Shown: piece by piece, positions 13,291 through 27,294 of the stretch
Numbering within the stretch: position 1 is the stretch's first letter
How the letters are laid out: every line of letters starts with the position of its first letter
Notes under the pieces: generated by a model
What the model was told of the DNA's origin: nothing
The model's database searches: none
Seen by the model: the letters and a program-made list of their open reading frames with translations, nothing else
Origin: Antedon mediterranea
Taxonomy: Eukaryota > Echinodermata > Crinoidea > Comatulida > Antedonidae
Assembly (NCBI RefSeq): GCF_964355755.1
Contig: NC_092672.1
Location: forward strand, 808,001-868,000
Reading direction: 5' to 3'
Length of the DNA: 60,000 bases
Program-made: the position numbers and the translations under genes

Positions 13291-16200
13291 TTAACATTTG
13301 TGTAACATGTAAAACAATATGTGTCTCTCCATTCACCCCAACCCCCTCCCCTCTCTTGCTCTCTTTTTATAGATTATTAGTTGCTAAATATATGCAAAAC
13401 GATGGGTCATAGCTCAAATTGAAATTTCCAATTGAATTCTGACAAAATATATATACCATCAGTTGTCGAATTCAAGTATTATGATTTCGTTATTATTTTG
13501 ACACAAGTATGGTCACATGACATTAGAAAGTAGGGTCATCTAATTTGTTTTATGTCTTAAGGGTAAATGTGGCCCAATAGCCTCATTTTAAAATCATGAA
13601 TATTCATTAAAACAAATATGATACTCCCATTAAAACTAAATTTGGTCAAAATATTCATTTAAATTTGAAGAATGTAATTTGATAATCCTCATTCTATTTT
13701 AAATAGTTCATCAAAAACAAAATAAAAATAAAAAAGTATCACTCCCAAACTTATTTCTTTAAAAGAAATTAAATATTTACTGTACTTATTCCGAACCTTC
13801 AAACAATAAATACCTTTCTATTTTCTTCTTAAAACAGATATTTATTTTGATGTAACAGAATAAGACAACAAACTAAGTAAATATATCACACAAGTGACTA
13901 CAATCCTTTGTAAACTCTAGTAGATAAAGAGAAAAATCTCAGAATGGGACAAACTCCTTCACTGTGACGTAAACGGCGCCACAATTATTCACCATTAGAC
14001 AAATATAGTTCAGATACGCTTTTTTTCCCTTCTTCGCTGAATTTTTTAAACACATATTTTCAGAAGAAACTTAGCAATATAAGTAATTACCACTACACAA
14101 TTGAAATGCCCTTTCTCTAAGACGGAAACAAGTCGCAATCCAAAACAGAATCAACGATGCTTATCACAATTTTACCTAATATTGATCAGTTTTCTTAGAT
14201 TTGTTTGCCGCTTATTTGTCGCGATAGCAACACGATCTCCATCGTCGTGACATTTGGCACTGTTACCATCGCTAATACTTCGTCTGATTTACTTCGTTCT
14301 ATACCTTAGATGATTTGCAATCGCCTTAGTATCTTAATTCATCACCAACCCCCATTTAAACGGTAAAACCTGCTTTACGTTCTTGTCAAAAAACTCTTAC
14401 TAAAATTACTTTTCAGACAGGTAAATGATGGAGCAAGTCTGTGTGACTACTTTATCCTCAAATCAAATTCTAGTTCATGTGTGTTATTTTGCTTATGATG
14501 TTTTCAATCTCACTGAGAGAAGTAAAATATAGCGGCTCACACTGATTATGTCCTTATGGAGTAAAAATCAAAATTGTAATTAAATACTGTTCATTATTTA
14601 AATGACTATCAATTATGGTTTATTTATCCAAATAATGAGAAAAAAACTTTTATTTGGATGACTGCCTAAACAAAATGAAATCTAAATCATAGATAAAAAC
14701 AATAATATACTTTTAATTTAAGATATAAACCATATCAACTGTGTAACTGTCTGTTTTGGGGGTTCGTCCCACTTTATTGTTTAAAAATTACAATATTTTT
14801 TCTCAGGGCACTGAACCAAATCCTGGCGCGATGTGAACGCAGCTTAAATCAATAATTAATAGTAGAAAGGTATTAGAAGATAAAACAATAATTTTAGGCT
14901 AGTAATACCTTATAATGAGTACAGGTTGGTTAATTCATAATTAAATAACACATTCAAATTGCAGGCCACATCTTTCTTGGTTAATCTAAGGCTTTTGTGA
15001 ACTTAGATGCAAAGTAATCGTATTATGTGCAATAAATTAGTAACATTCTTTTGCTTATTATTACCAGCCATCATTTGATATTTAATTCAAACATTTGTAA
15101 TGGGAATTTGAGCCTGAAATAAGCCCTCTTAAGTGCACAACGTTAAGATCTTACTTATGTATCATATTTTGTGGTTTGTCACATGATTTTTACTGTGCAT
15201 CTTTTCCATCAATTAATGAGATCACATTTAGTTGTGTTGTAGTAACTAGTATTCATTAGGATCTGATGAATGATACTAAAGGTTACACGTATTGTTTACA
15301 ATCAAAGGTATTTAAAAGAAGATAACAAATAAATGAATAAACCAGAAAATGCAAGATGTAAACAGAAAACATGTTTTTTTTTTGTTCTTTAAAATGTGCA
15401 GAATTTAAAATCATCTTATCTTATTAATAGTAATAAAAACTATGATTGAATAGAAACAACTTGATTACAGTTTACCATTGAATTATAGCTTTATGACCAA
15501 AATAATCTTTCAATCAAATTTGAGAAAATACATGTTTGTTGTTGTGTTTACTAATATTCATTGTCATTATTCTTTTCAGTATCTATTCAATACAAAGGAA
15601 ATAATTCAACAGATATGAGTTTTAGAATTTAGTTTTTCAGTTGTGATATCCAATCAGATACATCTTTATTTATATTTATTTATCATCAATAAGATGGACA
15701 TGCCTCACACGGCGAGCCTAAGAGTCGGGCAAATTGTTGGTTTGCAAAAAATACATTTAACAAAAATATTAATTACTATCGCTCTTTAACAGCTTTCAAA
15801 GTATCATTGTTTGTCAGCTGTTATGATGGTATCTAAAAGTAATAGATATTTAACATTTACTTACAAGATATTGTAGGTACTCCAATGCAATGGCTTGATA
15901 TTACACAGATGAAAAAAACATAATTAGTATGGCTACATCATTGCCAGATAGTAGCGTAATTTTGCCCAAGGGTACTATTAATATTTAAAAAAAAATTGCC
16001 ATAGGCAGTTTTTAAAAGGTATTAATGGCTGTAGGTCAGATTAAATTATCAGTGTGGTGAACTCACAACACAAAAGGTTAACAACAAGTTAATCAAAGCA
16101 TGTACTTATACCATCCAAGTCCAGTCTGACAAAAACTGGAGGAACATTTAGATTTTTAAAAATAAATTAGTAAATTAACAATCATGTGATTAACTAAAAA

Positions 16201-16962
16201 GGAAATAATGTTTAATAATTATTGAGAAGCTGCAACTGTATAATGAATAATACAAAATAAAAACGTCTTCTGGATCAGTTACTGTGAAAATGTTACTTAA
16301 CTACACTACTGCAGTGAAAATTATTAATAATTATTGATAATTAGACATTTTAAAAATTCCGTAAAAGTGTTGGATACAATGATTCATTGAACAGAATCTT
16401 TAAACAAGTTTGGTAATTGTGATCTCTAGAGAATAATGCAGATCCTGAAAAACTCTACAACTACCGTAAATCATTTTAATTAATTTGTTCCCCAACTTTT
16501 AAATTGTACTTGGCTGCAATGTTCTTTTATCGTTTTTCTGTTATTTTTATATGGGTTGTATTGCTAAAATAAAGTTTTACAAGTATTTGTTTTAATATCC
16601 TTAGATATATAGTCAAGCATAAAAGTTTTATTAAACCTGTTTAGTACCATTTCTCCAACCATGCATTCAGAAAACAAGGGACTACTAACAATTACTTGGA
16701 TGTGGTCCAACATTCACTCATACCCATTATCATCTTAAAGAGTCTTACTCCTAGGTTAAGCATCAACAGGTTAAGTTAATTGTTTTTAAGTATTAAAATT
16801 ATCAAAGGGTTGGTGGTGGTATACACACATCTTGTCAATACAGTGCTTTAGTAGAAAATCTAGTTATACTTCATGAAAATGTGTGTCTAATTATGATGTT
16901 TGTAGGTCTGAAATAAGATTAGCTACTTTAAAAAGTAGATAAAGAGAAACAGCTTTAAGAAA

Positions 16963-17073
16963 TAGGAGCTGGCTTTACCCAACTGTATTCAGGAGTTCCT
17001 GTTAGGTTAGGTGATTGTAGGAGCTGGCTTTACCCCACTGTATTCAGGAGTTCGTGTTAGGTTAGGTGATTGT
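16963..17073. repeat. 55-bp tandem duplication
   Basis: Two adjacent copies beginning TAGGAGCTGGCTTTACCC and ending GTTAGGTTAGGTGATTGT differ at only a couple of positions, so the duplication is recent. No gene lies in it. Confidence 0.9.
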
Positions 17074-18371
17074 TGTGAACTATTGTAAACATATGAAAGA
17101 AAAAAAAGGTAGTAAGGAAAAAAAAATCAGTATGTGTGAACGAGGCTCTAAGCTTCTGTCACCCATTTTACCACCCCACCCCCTTAATTTTCCTCATAAT
17201 ATTTTAGTATTTTTTAAGATACTGTAGTAGGCCTATGGCAGTCTTCAACAGATAACTACTGTACTACCATCTTAATGAGGCTAACTCCAATTTGCAAGAC
17301 ACTGACAATCAACTAAGGGGAATGGTTAAGGGGAAGGTGGGAAGGCCTACTGTATGATGACATAAGTTGACCAGCTTAAGGAGACACAGGTTATACTGAG
17401 ATCTTGAAAAGACACATTTGGAGGACCATCGTTGGTATGTCACATAACGCTGGAGTATAGTAGAGCAGTAAATAGGCCTATTGTTTTGTTTTACATATTC
17501 TGAGTAGTAGAAAGTCATCGAATATTAAGAAAAAAAATATGTAAAAATTTTTAAACTAACTTAATTCATATCAGACTTTTGTCACTGTGTTCAAATCATA
17601 TCAACAAATCATCAATAACCCTTTTTTATTTATCAATTTGTTACATGTGTTCTGACACGTCTTATTCATTTAATCATTGTATGACTCAACTCAGATTGAA
17701 CCTGAAACAGATGACCGTTAGGCATGGCACTTCATACATTTAACCATCAGTCAATTGATTAAGAGGCCGTCTAAATCATTCAGTCACTGTATACTTGTAT
17801 TCATGTGGTAATCAATCAGTAGTAGCAATGATTCAATTAGTAATGAATAAATGTAAAGTTAAGGTGATGTTGACACATGACAATCAATCAATCCATCAAT
17901 ATGCTATCATTCAACAATTATGAATAATTTATGAAATGTATATAAAAACACACACAAAATAAGAAGCAACCAATTGATTGACTGATTTATGTTGAAGTAC
18001 GATACTTAAACTCCAAATATAAGTAATAATAGTAATCATAATAATAAAAATATTAATGAGCGTTCTTTACCTAGAAGGTCTCACAACGCTTGAGAAAGAA
18101 TAAAAAAAGGCAAGTTTAGTAATGTTTTGGGTTTTAGTTTGTGATAATTACCAAAAATTAAGTACTAACTTAACAAGAAAATAGTTTGCTTAGAAAATGT
18201 AAAAGTGTGAGAAAAAAATTAACCAAATCTTATTTTCTTTCTCTTATTCAACTTGTTTTCTTTATAATAATTTATTCATTAACAGGCGTTTTAGTTCAGA
18301 AGTTATAAAACATTATATATAGTCCAAGGCTGGTCCTTATCATTTGCTTTTCTTAAGTCAAGATAGTAAGA

Positions 18372-18492
18372 AGTGCTTAAGTAAAAAAAACATTAATGTG
18401 TTAGTCCAGTTCTTTTTATCTTATAGATTGTCATCAATCATAAGATAAAAAGAACTGGATTAACACATTAATGTTTTTTTTACTTAAGCACT
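18372..18492. repeat. Near-perfect hairpin, 53-bp arms
   Basis: The arm starting AGTGCTTAAGTAAAAAAAAC (18372-18424) is repeated in inverted orientation at 18440-18492 with a single mismatch, around a 15-nt spacer. Such a long, almost perfect stem is either a very young inverted duplication or MITE, or the template of a long hairpin RNA. No target duplication was seen. Confidence 0.9.
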
Positions 18493-18663
18493 ATAAGAAA
18501 ACAATATGTAAAAATATTTGAAAACTAACTTACAGCAAAATCTGCAAAAATTAAGATGATTTTGTTGCTAAGTACATTTACTAAATCTGACCCCAATGTA
18601 ATTGAGCATCAGGTCTCAGGTACTTAAACCAACGAGTTCATGCTATATCTACCTAACATGGAT

Positions 18664-18773
18664 TCATAGTAAATCTTGAATTTCCTGGTGAAAATCCTTA
18701 TAAAGCTGTAATAATTGTCGCCACAAAGCCTTTTGATTAACAACAATTATCCAGCTAGTGAAGCTTGCTCTCC
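18664..18773 (-). CDS. Candidate C-terminal exon of the MN1 gene
   Basis: An acceptor (TTTCATCTAG) is followed by a phase-1 open frame of 35 codons and a TGA stop, on the same strand and downstream of the large MN1 exon, which ends in phase 1. Human MN1 has a short last coding exon ending in a conserved Trp-Arg-containing helix about 20 residues from the C-terminus. Here the peptide has ALWRQLLQLYKDFHQEIQ, with WR-x-L placed 19 residues from the stop. The rest of the vertebrate C-terminal block is not evident, so this is a candidate based on phase, position and one short motif. The real last exon could instead be another segment, or lie left of the window. Confidence 0.33.
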
Positions 18774-20124
18774 CTAGATGAAATCATAAAACAATATCTC
18801 ATGGGACTTGTTCAATAACTTTTTATGGATTAGATAAAGCACAATTTAGTAATAGATTAATGCAATCCTTCTGTTGGTGAAATAAGAAATAACATTTGAT
18901 TTATAATCAAATACAGGAATCTATTTCATTGTCATTAAACGTTTGCAATAGGCCTAATTAACTATAAACAATAATTTTAGAAAGAACAGTATTTGTTGTA
19001 CAACATTGGATTGTACGCATCAGCCCAGTCCTTGCTGTACTCTGCAATAACACAGGAAGAAATATGTCAATGTATAGACTATTGGATGATAATACACGAA
19101 TATTTCTAAATAATCATCATTTAGAAATCTTAATACCGGTTATTATCTACAGTACTAGCCTAGATAGTGTAGCTAATCAAATTAGGCATTTAAAAAACAA
19201 ATTATGTTTAAAGGAAAATATCTTCAGATTATTAATAAAATGAAACTTTTTAAAACCATGTATCGTAGCCAATGCCTTAGTCACAGCATGCCCTACTTTC
19301 AATTTAACCTATAAATAGCAAACACATCTAGCTTCTACTTGTTTGTATAGTCCACAGTGGGGCTCGCAAGCTACATGATGTTGGCACTACGTCACTACAA
19401 AACAGTAGAACATGCAGAGCTCGACGCATTTGGTAAAGGAAGTGCGTTGCAATTGGCCAATTTTGCGCAGGAATCTTTACTGAACTTTACCAACTGACTT
19501 GTAAGTTTGCGGAGAACTCTTTACTTATGACTTAAAGTATCAATGCCATTTATCAACACTCTGCTTCTGAAACTACAATAATCATGGTTTATACCACAAA
19601 TCAACAAGATCATACATATATTATTATTATAACTACTTTATTTTTATGATTAAGAAAATGATAGGAACAACAGAACTAGCAAGTTTAGGACAAAATATGG
19701 GGAAAATGAAATAACATAGCGTTTTCAGCCTATTTTCTGAAGACAAGTTACTCCGTTAATTCGTAACTCCTCAACGGACAGCCGTATGGACAAAATTTTT
19801 ACTGTAAAATGTTCTTTAAAGATTAGCCTACATACGGTAACTGTGTGATTGAAAAAAATGAGAAAATTTGTTTTCACTTCTTAAAGGCCATCAAAAAAAA
19901 AACCACAGTGTATAAGCATAGGCGCCGCATGGTGTCCTGAAATCCCCTGATTATGTAATTTCTGTTGGTTACGCTTCGTTGCACGGCATTGTTTGTCATC
20001 GATCGAAGATGTCTTCCGTTTCGTGAAAAAGGCGTATACATCTTCACCAATTTAATTTCAATGAAGAATTCCCGTTCATCAGCAATAAGTTTTGTAAACT
20101 TTCTGAAGTGTAAATGGGGTCTAA

Positions 20125-20925
20125 GGCCCTGTTTCTGCTGCCAACTAAATACCGTATATTATACGGTATTGTTTGAATACCGTATATATACGGTATATTT
20201 TTGGCAGCAGAAACTGCGCTCATAAAAAATATACCGTATTTTGTATACCGTATTTTTCCCACAAAATTTGTGGATAAAATACGGTATTTACAAATTTATA
20301 CCGTATTTTTTGTACCCGTTTCTGCTGCCAATAAAAAATACCGTATTTTTTTTTTACATGACAAAAGGTGAACATTAGTGTTTTTATTTTCTTTCGCTGT
20401 CAGCTGCTTTAGCCTACACACGTGTATAGATATATTCGGCAAAAATGTGGAGCGAAGACGTCACAGTTTTACTAAATAAATGTGTGTGGGGAAGCTAAAA
20501 TGTCTGGCCAACTAAAAGGTAATAAAAGGGACAACCACATTTATAAAGACATTTCTAAAAAAATAAAGCAGGAGTATGGAATAGACTTGTCTCCAAAGCA
20601 AGTAAACTGAAAGCTGAAGAGCCTGCGAAAGCAGTACAACATTGCAAAATACAATAACTCGGGGAGGGAACGAATTATTGTCCCCATTACGATGTTTTCT
20701 GTGCTCTCACAACATCTCTATCACTAGGGCTAGGCTGTTGAAAGTGAGACGTAAAACTTCCTTTATTGCGACTTTTAATTATCGATCAAATAAATGAATG
20801 GCAATTTGGGTAAAAAAGATTAAATTTAACACGACCACCCAAGAAGTATTGTTAGCAGAAACGGGGTACTAAAAAATACGGTATTTTTATACCGTATTTT
20901 GAGCAGCTCCAGCAGAAACAGGCCC
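20125..20925. mobile_element. Decayed Harbinger-like DNA element with SANT-like remnant
   Basis: Terminal inverted repeats GGCCCTGTTTCTGCTG (left) and CAGCAGAAACAGGCC (right) bound an 800-bp element. Near both ends many palindromic words of the type ATACCGTATTATACGGTAT recur, and further copies of GTTTCTGCTGCCAA lie inside (about 20200 and 20320). In the middle (about 20445-20680, plus strand) a broken frame starts MWSEDVTVLLNKCVWG. After a frameshift it continues with KDISKKIKQEYGIDLSPKQV and, past a stop, KLKSLRKQYNIAKYNNSG. This resembles the Myb/SANT-like DNA-binding domain of PIF/Harbinger partner proteins. No transposase is present. The family assignment is inferred from the domain and terminal structure; the flanking trinucleotides (TAA/TAG) are not a perfect duplication. 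Confidence 0.78.
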
Positions 20926-22210
20926 ATAGTGATCCTGCATATCTACTTTTTTTATTTCACTTTGTAGTATGTACAATGTATGTTTTTTATACAAAAAAAA
21001 ATTTGTTTGTAACTGTTCTGTATATACCTTTCAAATTAGACCTACTGTATGGATGCTATTTTTTTGTACATTACTGTTATGTTATAATTTTCCTTTATTT
21101 TTAAACCTTTTAACTGGACCATTTTGAAAAGCACTATGTTTACTGAAAATGTAATCCAGTTTATTAAAAATAAATAAATAGCAATGTGTATAAAACGAGA
21201 TGAGCATTAAGGGAAGCTTGCAAAAATGAGCCTTACATCATAACGAGAAGGGGGTCAACATGTTTGATAGACAATGAGTCGTGGAATCAGGAGAAGGGGT
21301 AAAGAATTATCCTAATCTTACCACATAGGCGTCTCAGGAAGGGGGTTGTCAATTACCATGCCAATAGAGAAATAAAAAAGCTACACTCATCATTTTTTTG
21401 ATTTGTAAATACCACCTGTCATAAATATCAGTTTATTTGCCAATTCATCTCTTAACTCATAACATAATAACTGAAATAATCACTCCTCTCAGTCTCTACA
21501 ACTTTTTATTACGTTGTCGCAGAATAAACCATTATTTATAAATCCATCATATCTCTATTATAATTTGCAAATTGCAATGTTTTATAATCACATATCAAAT
21601 GCAGCTATATGAACATTAATAATACACAATTTGTTCTAAGTATTGTGTAACCTTGACATTTTAACTTGTGTTGAAGGTAACGTGAAAACGCTGGAACATT
21701 TATGCTTTTAACGAGTCATTACAATTGGATCTAGTACAAAACCTTTATTGATAGTTGCAAGGTCTGTACAATTCACTACAGTATACAAGCAAACATAATT
21801 CTTATTGTATATATTCTTCAATTATAATTTGTTTTCTTTTCTTAAACAACTGTTTTTATTATTTAATTTATTTGAAGTCTAAACGAAGGTGGTAGTAATT
21901 CCTAATATCCACATTAAACTGTCGGCTGTATTATAAATTTTAATCCAATTTCTAGAGGATATTAATTGACATATTATTATGATTATTCTAATAATTTATT
22001 AATCCTAATAACCTACAAGTAATAAATATTAATGCTGATATCTCCTTTAATAGCCGTACTCTAAATAAAAGCTATGGAATTCTGTATCTTGTCCATCAGC
22101 TATATGTTCGTTAACTTCATTTTATCTTTATATAATTGAAATGATAAATGTTTATTTGAATTTATTATTTTCTGCTTTCCCTTTTTCATAAATCTACTGA
22201 TGTAATCTAA

Positions 22211-22335
22211 AGCTCCATCTACACTATCTGTAGTTTGACAAAACAAAATGTGGTAGTGATAACATGGTGGTAGTGATATGACATCATTTTGTCCACATTT
22301 TGTTGCCACAAAAAGTTTGATAGTGTGGACAGAGC
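22211..22335. mobile_element. Family-A inverted-repeat element (MITE), copy 4
   Basis: Left end AGCTCCATCTACACTATC, right end GATAGTGTGGACAGAGC, flanked by CTAA and TTAA. The interior has the ATGGTGGTAGTGATATGACA segment. At about 125 bp it is the shortest copy. Confidence 0.83.
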
Positions 22336-24623
22336 TTAAGAAATCATTCTGATCGATTGACATGTTAAGAATTATTCCCAAAATATTGTTGTGGTCAAGA
22401 AAGGTAGAAACTGCAATTTATATAAAACATGATTTCTTGAACCTAAGAACTTTCAATGATTATAGCTATAATTAAGATAAACTTATACAGATAAATTGCA
22501 GTATTTATCTTGTAGGGTTATCTCTCATTGTATGGGCATTTTCTAGCCTAGAAAGTCTAGACACAGCTCCAAGATAAATCAAATGCTGTGGGTTGGTTGT
22601 AACTCCTGTCTGTATTAATCAAAACATGGATAGCTTCTTAGTAAATTTATTGGAGTTCAGATGTTCTTACAATCCAATGGTAGAAATATGAAAGATGATC
22701 AATCTTAAATCATAGAGATGTTTTCGTAGTAAATCAACATTAGGGTCTCCATAAAAATTACATTATGGTTATGTATCATACAGAAGACTGCACTGTAGAA
22801 AGGATATTTTACCTAACGTCAAGAAACATGACATATCTGAATGGCCAACAGCGCCACCAACATATTTTAAGTCCCACTACACCATTCATGACTTCTTAAT
22901 ACTAATGAAAATATTCAAATATAAGTTATTAAGATAAGATCTTTAAATATTTTGTTGGATGTTGGATGTACAGCAATACCAATTTATATTTAACTAAATC
23001 AATTAACAAATAATGACAAAAAGTGTGAAAAGTATACACACATTTTTAAAAAGACTACATTTTAATTTAATTATTAAAGAAATAAATTAAAAGGTTCAGG
23101 TTTTATATTAAAATCATAAAGTAAAAATACAGAAGTTTTTTTTTACCCAGCTTATAAAAAAATGTGTTTATAACTAGGTTGTATGATGTAATGACCTCTA
23201 TCATTGATGTTCTCTCATCTTCCAATTTATTTTAATAAGTTCATGATCTGTAGATAGTTGATCTGTTAATGGGTAGGATTAATACCCCTCTTTTAAACAT
23301 GACATCATCATATTGGGGAAAACAATTTAATAGGTGCAATCACAACCTATGATATAAAAATACAGGTGTTTTTGTCAAACGTTAAGCTCTAAAATATGCG
23401 AAGTGTCGTCAGATAATGATTAGTATGGTAAAAAAATTATAAACGAGTGTTCAGATATAATTATTAATGTTATTACGGTATATTTTATGGATACTTGCTT
23501 GAAAAGCATGAATGCTTTTGGATATTATTATAGTAATATTTTTTTAACAAACAACAGCTTTTTTTATATCAAAAGTTTTTACCTATTTATGTAAAAATAA
23601 CTTAATTAACCTACCTCCTAATATCTTTTGACAGATCAAATTAGACTATGTAAATTTAAACTTAAAACTTTCAAATTCATGACACCTTTGGCAAAAGTTG
23701 AAATAGTAATTGCTAATTTGTTGTGTACCTGTTAATATTTTGTGACCGAAGACAGATAAACACAATTTCTGTTAAGTTTACTCTAGTGGCTTAGGTTTAT
23801 TTTCTGGAAGTCTAGTACTGGAAGACTATTTATAATATTATTTTGTCCTACATTTCATAGGAAAACAACCAAATTAGTACATTTCTAATGTGGCAATAAA
23901 AGGAAACGGAGAACAGACGTATACAAGTTTTCTTAATAAACAAGTTTTGTGTTTAAACATTTCTAAAAAATTTCTAATAAAATATTTTATATAAACAACA
24001 AATAAACATTGTGTAATGCCAACAAATTCTGATTTTGTTTGATATTACCACCAATCAGGTATTGAACAAACAATTCAAGCTTGCCGGAAGCAGACGACAG
24101 AAAAATAGATATTTCTGAATGTTGCTGCTATTGTTAGTGAGTGGTGAGATTCAGTCAATGAAGTTTACTTGGGAGAAGTTGTGTCAATATTGACAGCATT
24201 TCTGGAGATCTCCTGGGATTAACTTGTGCTAAACTCTCTGCCAGCAAACTACTGGCAATCGACCTGATGGGAATAAATTGGAGTTAGACAAAATGAAGAA
24301 CTTGCTAAAACTTGTGTAAGATACACAACCAATATTTAAGAGCTGTTAACTCTTGAGTAAACTCCAATATTTATTTAAATAAAGGAAACGCAGTTGAGCA
24401 AAAACTATATCATCTGATTTAGGAAGGAAAGAATCTTATTCTTTAAAAACATTACAACTGTTTAGTTTTGGTTTTGGAAAACAGTTTCATAGTTTCTAAC
24501 ATTAATGCATCTCGTTGAGAACAGAATATTACAATTATTATATTGTTTTTGTTTTATTACATTTTTATGATCATACTCTGGTGAGACGAGCATAAAGAAA
24601 CCCCTTAACACAAAATAGTATAA

Positions 24624-24785
24624 AACTCAGTCTACACTATTAAACTTTATGTGACAAAAAAATGTGCTGTGCCCAGTGTATATGGACATGATGATGTCAT
24701 ATCACTACCATATTTGAGCATATCACTACCATTAAAGGCACATCACACTTTTTTTGTCAAACTAGTTTGATATTGTAGACAGAGC
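24624..24785. mobile_element. Family-A inverted-repeat element (MITE), copy 5
   Basis: Left end ACTCAGTCTACACTATTA, right end TTGATATTGTAGACAGAGC. The interior carries GGACATGATGATGTCAT and CATATCACTACCAT, in the opposite orientation to copies 1 and 3. The flanks are diverged. Confidence 0.83.
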
Positions 24786-27294
24786 ACAAAAGTTTATGAG
24801 TAGATAAGAAACAAAATGGATAGAAACATTACTACATATTTGGAAGTTGTATTATATCTCTGGGTTCGATGTCGTCGGTATGTATAAAGAAAGGGTAAAT
24901 AATGTAGATATTGAAAAAGGAACAATGAACTCTTATTGTCTGCGGGTGGTATCAGCTGAGCCACCAACTTCTTACAGTACACACCATTAGAAAAAGCAGT
25001 CAGGAGACAAACCCAAAGTAGAAAGTATTTAGCACAAAGTGTTAAACTTTTGACTGCTCTGGTTTCTCAAGTGCCCCAGAGGAACAAGGTAGTAGAGGAT
25101 GGTAAATCAAACACAGAGCCAGTGACAAGCAAAGTAAATCAGTGATAATAGAATGGTAGGAGTGTATAAAGGCAGAGATCCACTAGGGAGGCAGGCAAGT
25201 GTCAAAGCCTAACCAAACACCACTTGGCGTTAATACCTAGCTATTGGTCTGGGAATATATAACATGGAAGTACTGGACTGTAGTAATACAGTTTTTTACA
25301 AAAATGTTGCTACTGTTCTCGGTGCATTCGGAGAGCCAAGAAAATTATGAATAAGAAAGTGATTATCTTATTAAAAAGTATAATAGATATAAGCACATTA
25401 TACAAATTCTTAAAGCAAATGAAATTCAACAACTGTAAATTACCTATCAATTAATGTATTTAAAATATTGATTTTACATGGAAGTTTCCTCGCGTGTTGC
25501 GATATAGCAATCATATTTCATAGGGAACATCCGCTATCGATCTTATCGTACAGAATGAGGAAAGGAAGGGATCTGGCAAAGGAAGGAAGGCTGGTATCAA
25601 TATACACAATCTTGTAAAGCTATATAAGATAATATAAAGATATATATAAGATATGAGGTCGTTCAACTTTTGACATATATAATTTAACCTTAACGTCCTT
25701 AAAAGGTGAATCAGTCATGGAAGCAAGGACTTCTATTGTATTTTTCAAAATTTGTAACAAAAATACAAATACTGTCAAAATATCTGAGGAAACCAGGCTT
25801 ACCGAATGTTACTAATATTAACGATATCACAATATAACTGCAAAATCTCCGTCTGGAAATTTTATCCACATTGTAATGTCCTCACATGTGATTCAAGACT
25901 TGTGTTTGGAGCCAAAATCTTGAATAAAAAAACTATCTACGAAACCTTGAAACAAAACATCATGTTTGCACACAAACTCACTTTATAGATGATACAATTG
26001 AATTGGCTATACATTCATATTCTGTATGACATGCAAATAAATTCCACTACAATATGTAGTGGCATGTAAAAAAGGATCCCTTGGTACTCCATACTTTTTG
26101 GATTCTATTGAGGTGTTGAATTACCTGTACAAGACCAGGTAGATTAATATTAATGGCATGATTAACCATGTTGGAATTTGTGGAACACCTTTTAAAGGGC
26201 AATAGAGAGACTTTTACTTGTCCAAATATCTGTGGTAATCAGACCACAAGTTCATTATTATTCATGATTAAATTCTTTATTTTTAGTTTATTTAAAAAAA
26301 TACATTTTTGTACCTTTTGTTAAAAAGCAATAAAATTAATTTCCATTAGGAGTTTTTATTACACTATGCAGTACCACTACCACGACACACAAAGTGTATA
26401 AAAGAATCTGAATTTGCTTGCAAAAGTTGGATAAAAAATTTGAGATCTTCTGTCTCTACCCGATATTTTACAGAAGATCAGATCTAAATGCAGATTCTAT
26501 CAGTATAGCTACCTTTAAGATGAGATGTGTATTAATGCAAATAATCTTTTAATTCAAGATGAAAATAACTTCTGTATACATTACTCATTACTGAGTCATC
26601 TTATCTTCTTTTTTAAAACATACTCTAAAAATTAACAAACAATGATGAATGAATTTTCTCCCAAAGGATCTACTTAACAAGAGTATTTTTCCATTTGTAT
26701 CTTTCTATTTTCTTGTGTTGTGATTGAACATGTCTGGCTACTAGTCTCCTAGCTGTAATTCCAAGATGATAAAGAGCTCATGAAACATAATTTATCAATA
26801 GCAAGAATATTAAAGAACATTACACTATCTACTATACAACTTAAAGAGACTCTTTAACAATTATTTTGTGTATCTTTTTTTGTAAAAATGGGATTACAAT
26901 ACATGCTACAAAGATGATAAAAGGTAGCGGAAAAATGTAGCTTTAAATAATGTTTATGTCAAAACAAGTTTGGTGAAATTGTCTAGAGATCACATATCAC
27001 CTACTGTGACATTTACAGTAGGCTTACTTACAGTAACATAAGTCCTCTTTTAAATTCTGGACTCACACCACCCAGTACTTTAAACTATATTGTTGAACTA
27101 CAGTACAACTCACTGTAAACTAAAGTTTCTCTTTATAACCATAATATTCACAAGTTTAAAAAAACCCATTTTATTTGAAATTCTTTATGTGCACTGCCAA
27201 AGTTTTACACTATATAAGAAGAATATTGCTGATATTTTTAACAACTAGTATATAATCTTACAAACATTATAGTGGTTTGGAATTTATGAAGACT

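Larger units (their letters stand above)
9714..18371. other. AT-rich interval, no recognised gene
   Basis: The interval holds a small inverted-repeat element (9970-10075), a simple repeat (11470-11820), a family-A element (13155-13290) and a 55-bp duplication (16963-17073). The slightly GC-richer patch near 13960-14300 includes TGACGTAA and GGCGCC words, but I could not read a gene or exon in it. Confidence 0.45.

Noticed and set aside
27018-27088. Minus-strand short segment FKVLGGVSPEFKRGLML before a GTAAGT
   Set aside because: Too short to separate from chance; no matching neighbouring exon.
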